From assembly GCA_041477815.1 (NCBI GenBank), contig JBGOUV010000135.1, positions 1-15,651 of the forward strand: a stretch of DNA of 15,651 nt, written 5' to 3'. The position numbers and the translations under genes were made by a program. The notes beneath the pieces were generated by a model. The model was not told the DNA's origin and made no database searches. It saw only the letters and a list, made by a program, of their open reading frames with translations. Below are positions 13,658 to 15,651 of the stretch, in pieces (within the stretch, counting starts at the first letter, position 1; the number at the start of each line of letters is the position of its first letter). Source of the DNA: JBGOUV01 sp041477815 (lineage in GTDB: Bacteria > Acidobacteriota > Terriglobia > Bryobacterales > JACQDG01).

Positions 13658-14272
13658 ATGAAAAAAAAGGTGAAAACCAGACCGGTCCAGCGACCGAAAG
13701 CAGGGAAGGCCAAGGCCAAGCCGCCTGCTAAACCGGCTCCCAAGAAGAAGCGCCCGGCGACCCCGCCCCCGCCACCGCCCTCTCCGGCGGCGATCCTGGC
13801 GGACAAGATGCAGCAGCTCTACGAGGAGGCCATCCGGCTGTTCTACTCCCAAAAGTACGACCGGGCCGACGCCCTGTTTCGGAAAATCATGCAGGGGCCC
13901 AACCGGACTCTGGCGCATCATGCCCAAGTGCACTCGAAAATCTGCGCCGCACGGCTGCGGCAGCCGGTGGTCCACCTGCGGACGGGGGAAGATCATTACA
14001 ACTACGCGGTCACCATGATGAACGCCCGGAAGCTGGACGAGGCGACGGAACACCTGGAGACGGCCCTGCGCCTGACGCCGCAGGCCGACCATATCCACTA
14101 CGCCATGGCCGCGACCCAGGCCCTCCGGGGAAACCCGGAAGGCGCCTACCAGCGGCTCAAGGCGGCCATTGAGTTGGAGCCGGCGAACCGGCTGCGGGCC
14201 CGCGCCGACGCCGACTTTCTCGGCATTCTGGGGTATCCTCCGATGGTGGCGTTGCTGCACCTGGATCGATGA
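13658..14272 (+). CDS. TPR-repeat protein with Lys/Ala/Pro-rich N-terminus
   Basis: The protein has 204 residues and starts at ATG 13658 with only a poor ribosome site. Residues 1-43 are a disordered Lys/Ala/Pro tail (repeated KAKAKPPAKP-like blocks, then a run of prolines). This resembles histone-H1-like or nucleic-acid-binding tails. The rest is helical tetratricopeptide repeats: about 49-82 (YEEAIRLFYSQKYDRADALF), 112-143 (YNYAVTMMNARKLDEATEHL) and 145-177 (AMAATQALRGNPEGAYQRL). It is probably cytoplasmic and mediates protein contacts. Its TGA overlaps the ATG of glmU (ATGA), so the two are co-transcribed and coupled. A role linked to cell-wall precursor supply is possible but rests on position alone. 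Confidence 0.8.
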   Translation: MKKKVKTRPVQRPKAGKAKAKPPAKPAPKKKRPATPPPPPPSPAAILADKMQQLYEEAIRLFYSQKYDRADALFRKIMQGPNRTLAHHAQVHSKICAARLRQPVVHLRTGEDHYNYAVTMMNARKLDEATEHLETALRLTPQADHIHYAMAATQALRGNPEGAYQRLKAAIELEPANRLRARADADFLGILGYPPMVALLHLDR

Positions 14273-15651
14273 ACCGCGATTTCGCTACCGTAATCCTGGC
14301 CGCCGGACTGGGGACGCGGATGAAGTCGCGTCAGGCCAAGGTGCTGCACCAAGCGGGCGGCAAGACCCTGATCGAGCTGGTAGCGGCGACCGCCGTACGG
14401 CTGGTTCCCCCCGAACAGGTCTACGTGGTGGTGGGGCATCAGGCCGGCCAGGTCGAGCGGGCCGTCCAGAGTTTGGGGGTCCGGTTCCTATTGCAGGAGA
14501 AGCAGTTGGGGACCGGTCACGCGGTCCTGATCGGGCGCGCGGAGCTGGCCCAGGCGGCGCGCCTGCTGGTGCTTTACGGCGATTGCCCGCTAGTGTCGGC
14601 GGCGACCCTCGGGGGCCTGATGCGCCGCCATGTCGAGTCCGGGGCCGCGGCCACAGTGCTGACCACCAAGCTGGCCGATCCCGCCGGGTACGGGCGCATG
14701 CTGCGGGGTCCGGCGGGCGACATCCGGGCCATCGTCGAGGAGAAGGCCGCTACTCCGGCCGAGCGCGCGATCACGGAGATTAACTCCGGGATGTACTGCT
14801 TTGAGACCGGCCCGCTGTTCGACTGCCTGGCCGGCGTACGGCCGGATAATCCGGCGGGCGAGTACTACCTGACGGACGTTATCGGCTGCCTGGTCGGGAA
14901 GGGGCTGGGCGTGGAGGGTTACCCGATTGACGACGCCTCGGAGGTCCTGGGGATCAACACGCGGGTGGAGCTGGCGGAAGTGGACAACCTGTTGCGCCGG
15001 CGCAAGGTCCGGGAGTTGATGCTGGACGGAGTCACCATCCAGAGACCCGAGACCGTCACCGTGGACCTGGAGGTGTCGATCGGAGAGGACACGGTGCTCG
15101 AGCCGTTCGTCCAGGTGCTGGGGCGCACCTCGATCGGGAGCGGCTGCCGGATCCGGTCCTATGCGGTGATCAGCGACTCGGTACTCGGCGACGAGGTGCT
15201 GGTGGAGCCGTATTCGTGGGTGAACGAGTCCGAGGTCGAGCGCGGGGTGCACCTTGGTCCCTACGCCCGGTTGCGGACGGGGAACCTGGTCGAGGCGGAC
15301 GCCCGGGTCGGGAACTTCGTGGAGCTGAAAAAAACGCGGCTGGGAGCGCGGTCGAAGGCCATGCACCTGACCTACCTGGGAGATGCGACGATCGGGGCGG
15401 ATGTCAACGTGGGAGCAGGCACCATTACGTGCAATTTTGACGGGGTGGTGAAGAACCCCACCACCATCGAAGATGGGGCGTTCGTGGGCAGCAACTCGAC
15501 CTTGGTGGCCCCCCTCCGGGTGGGGGCGGGGAGTTACCTGGCGGCGGGGTCGGTATTCACCGAAGACGTCGCGCCAGGGGCGCTGGCCATTGGCCGGAGC
15601 CGGCAGACGGTGAAGCCCGGGTGGGCCGTCCGGCGGCGAAAGAGGGACCCT
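14269..15651 (+). CDS. glmU: Bifunctional N-acetylglucosamine-1-P uridyltransferase / glucosamine-1-P acetyltransferase (stop beyond window)
   Basis: A 461-codon frame from ATG 14269 has no stop before the window ends; given the family's usual length of about 455-465, only a few codons are missing. GlmU makes UDP-GlcNAc from GlcN-1-P, acetyl-CoA and UTP for peptidoglycan and lipopolysaccharide. The uridyltransferase domain shows LAAGLGTRMKS (10-20), KVLH (24-27), LGTGHAV (80-86), YGDCPL with D105, EEK (157-159), INSGMY (171-176) and GINTR with N230; D105 and N230 bind metal. The left-handed beta-helix acetyltransferase part has GPYARLR (330-336), VGNFVELKK (347-355), H366 (catalytic, E. coli H363) and GAGTITCNFDG (382-392). 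The ATG overlaps the TGA of the TPR gene by four bases. Confidence 0.95.
   Translation, partial: MNRDFATVILAAGLGTRMKSRQAKVLHQAGGKTLIELVAATAVRLVPPEQVYVVVGHQAGQVERAVQSLGVRFLLQEKQLGTGHAVLIGRAELAQAARLLVLYGDCPLVSAATLGGLMRRHVESGAAATVLTTKLADPAGYGRMLRGPAGDIRAIVEEKAATPAERAITEINSGMYCFETGPLFDCLAGVRPDNPAGEYYLTDVIGCLVGKGLGVEGYPIDDASEVLGINTRVELAEVDNLLRRRKVRELMLDGVTIQRPETVTVDLEVSIGEDTVLEPFVQVLGRTSIGSGCRIRSYAVISDSVLGDEVLVEPYSWVNESEVERGVHLGPYARLRTGNLVEADARVGNFVELKKTRLGARSKAMHLTYLGDATIGADVNVGAGTITCNFDGVVKNPTTIEDGAFVGSNSTLVAPLRVGAGSYLAAGSVFTEDVAPGALAIGRSRQTVKPGWAVRRRKRDP

Noticed and set aside
14590..15366. 258-codon minus-strand frame inside glmU
   Set aside because: The plus strand encodes all GlmU motifs without interruption; the antisense frame is a by-product of GC bias.

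Overview
The window looks like chromosomal DNA from an acidobacterium, probably of the Solibacter/Bryobacter type. This is inferred from gene content only: a Tat-exported DUF1552 protein paired with an ankyrin-repeat protein, secreted amidohydrolases, a CocE-type hydrolase, and high-GC coding sequence with GTG starts. No taxonomic marker gene is present.

Left third (1-3776): an AT-richer accessory block with all genes on the minus strand. From right to left it holds a HEPN_AbiU2-type protein, a possible 43-codon ORF, a five-segment membrane protein, a small zinc-ribbon protein, an ApeA-type HEPN protein, and the start of another membrane protein that runs off the left edge. HEPN proteins are typical RNases of abortive-infection and toxin systems, so this is a candidate defence island. 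A 63-bp imperfect palindrome between the two leftmost genes has the layout of an integron attC site, so the block may be, or derive from, a cassette array.

Middle (3837-9802): a secreted mutarotase-fold protein and an S15/CocE-type hydrolase are transcribed divergently from a 38-bp intergenic region whose -10 element is a perfect palindrome. After a 305-bp convergent gap, a DUF1552 protein and an exported ankyrin-repeat protein form a two-gene minus-strand operon with 1 nt between them.

Right third (9803-15651): pyrE diverges, across only 19 bp, from two exported amidohydrolase paralogues on the plus strand. The second paralogue lacks the middle of the catalytic barrel. The junction between them carries an imperfect 40-bp direct repeat and a 20-codon ORF that looks like the two ends of a lost third paralogue. 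A family 5 uracil-DNA glycosylase lies convergent to them. It is followed on the plus strand by a TPR protein whose stop overlaps the start of glmU; glmU is essentially complete but has no stop before the window ends.

Several start codons (1738, 4982, 10631, 10651) lack a Shine-Dalgarno sequence and sit 8-12 nt from a -10-like hexamer, which suggests leaderless or near-leaderless transcripts. No rRNA, tRNA, CRISPR array or intact transposase was seen.
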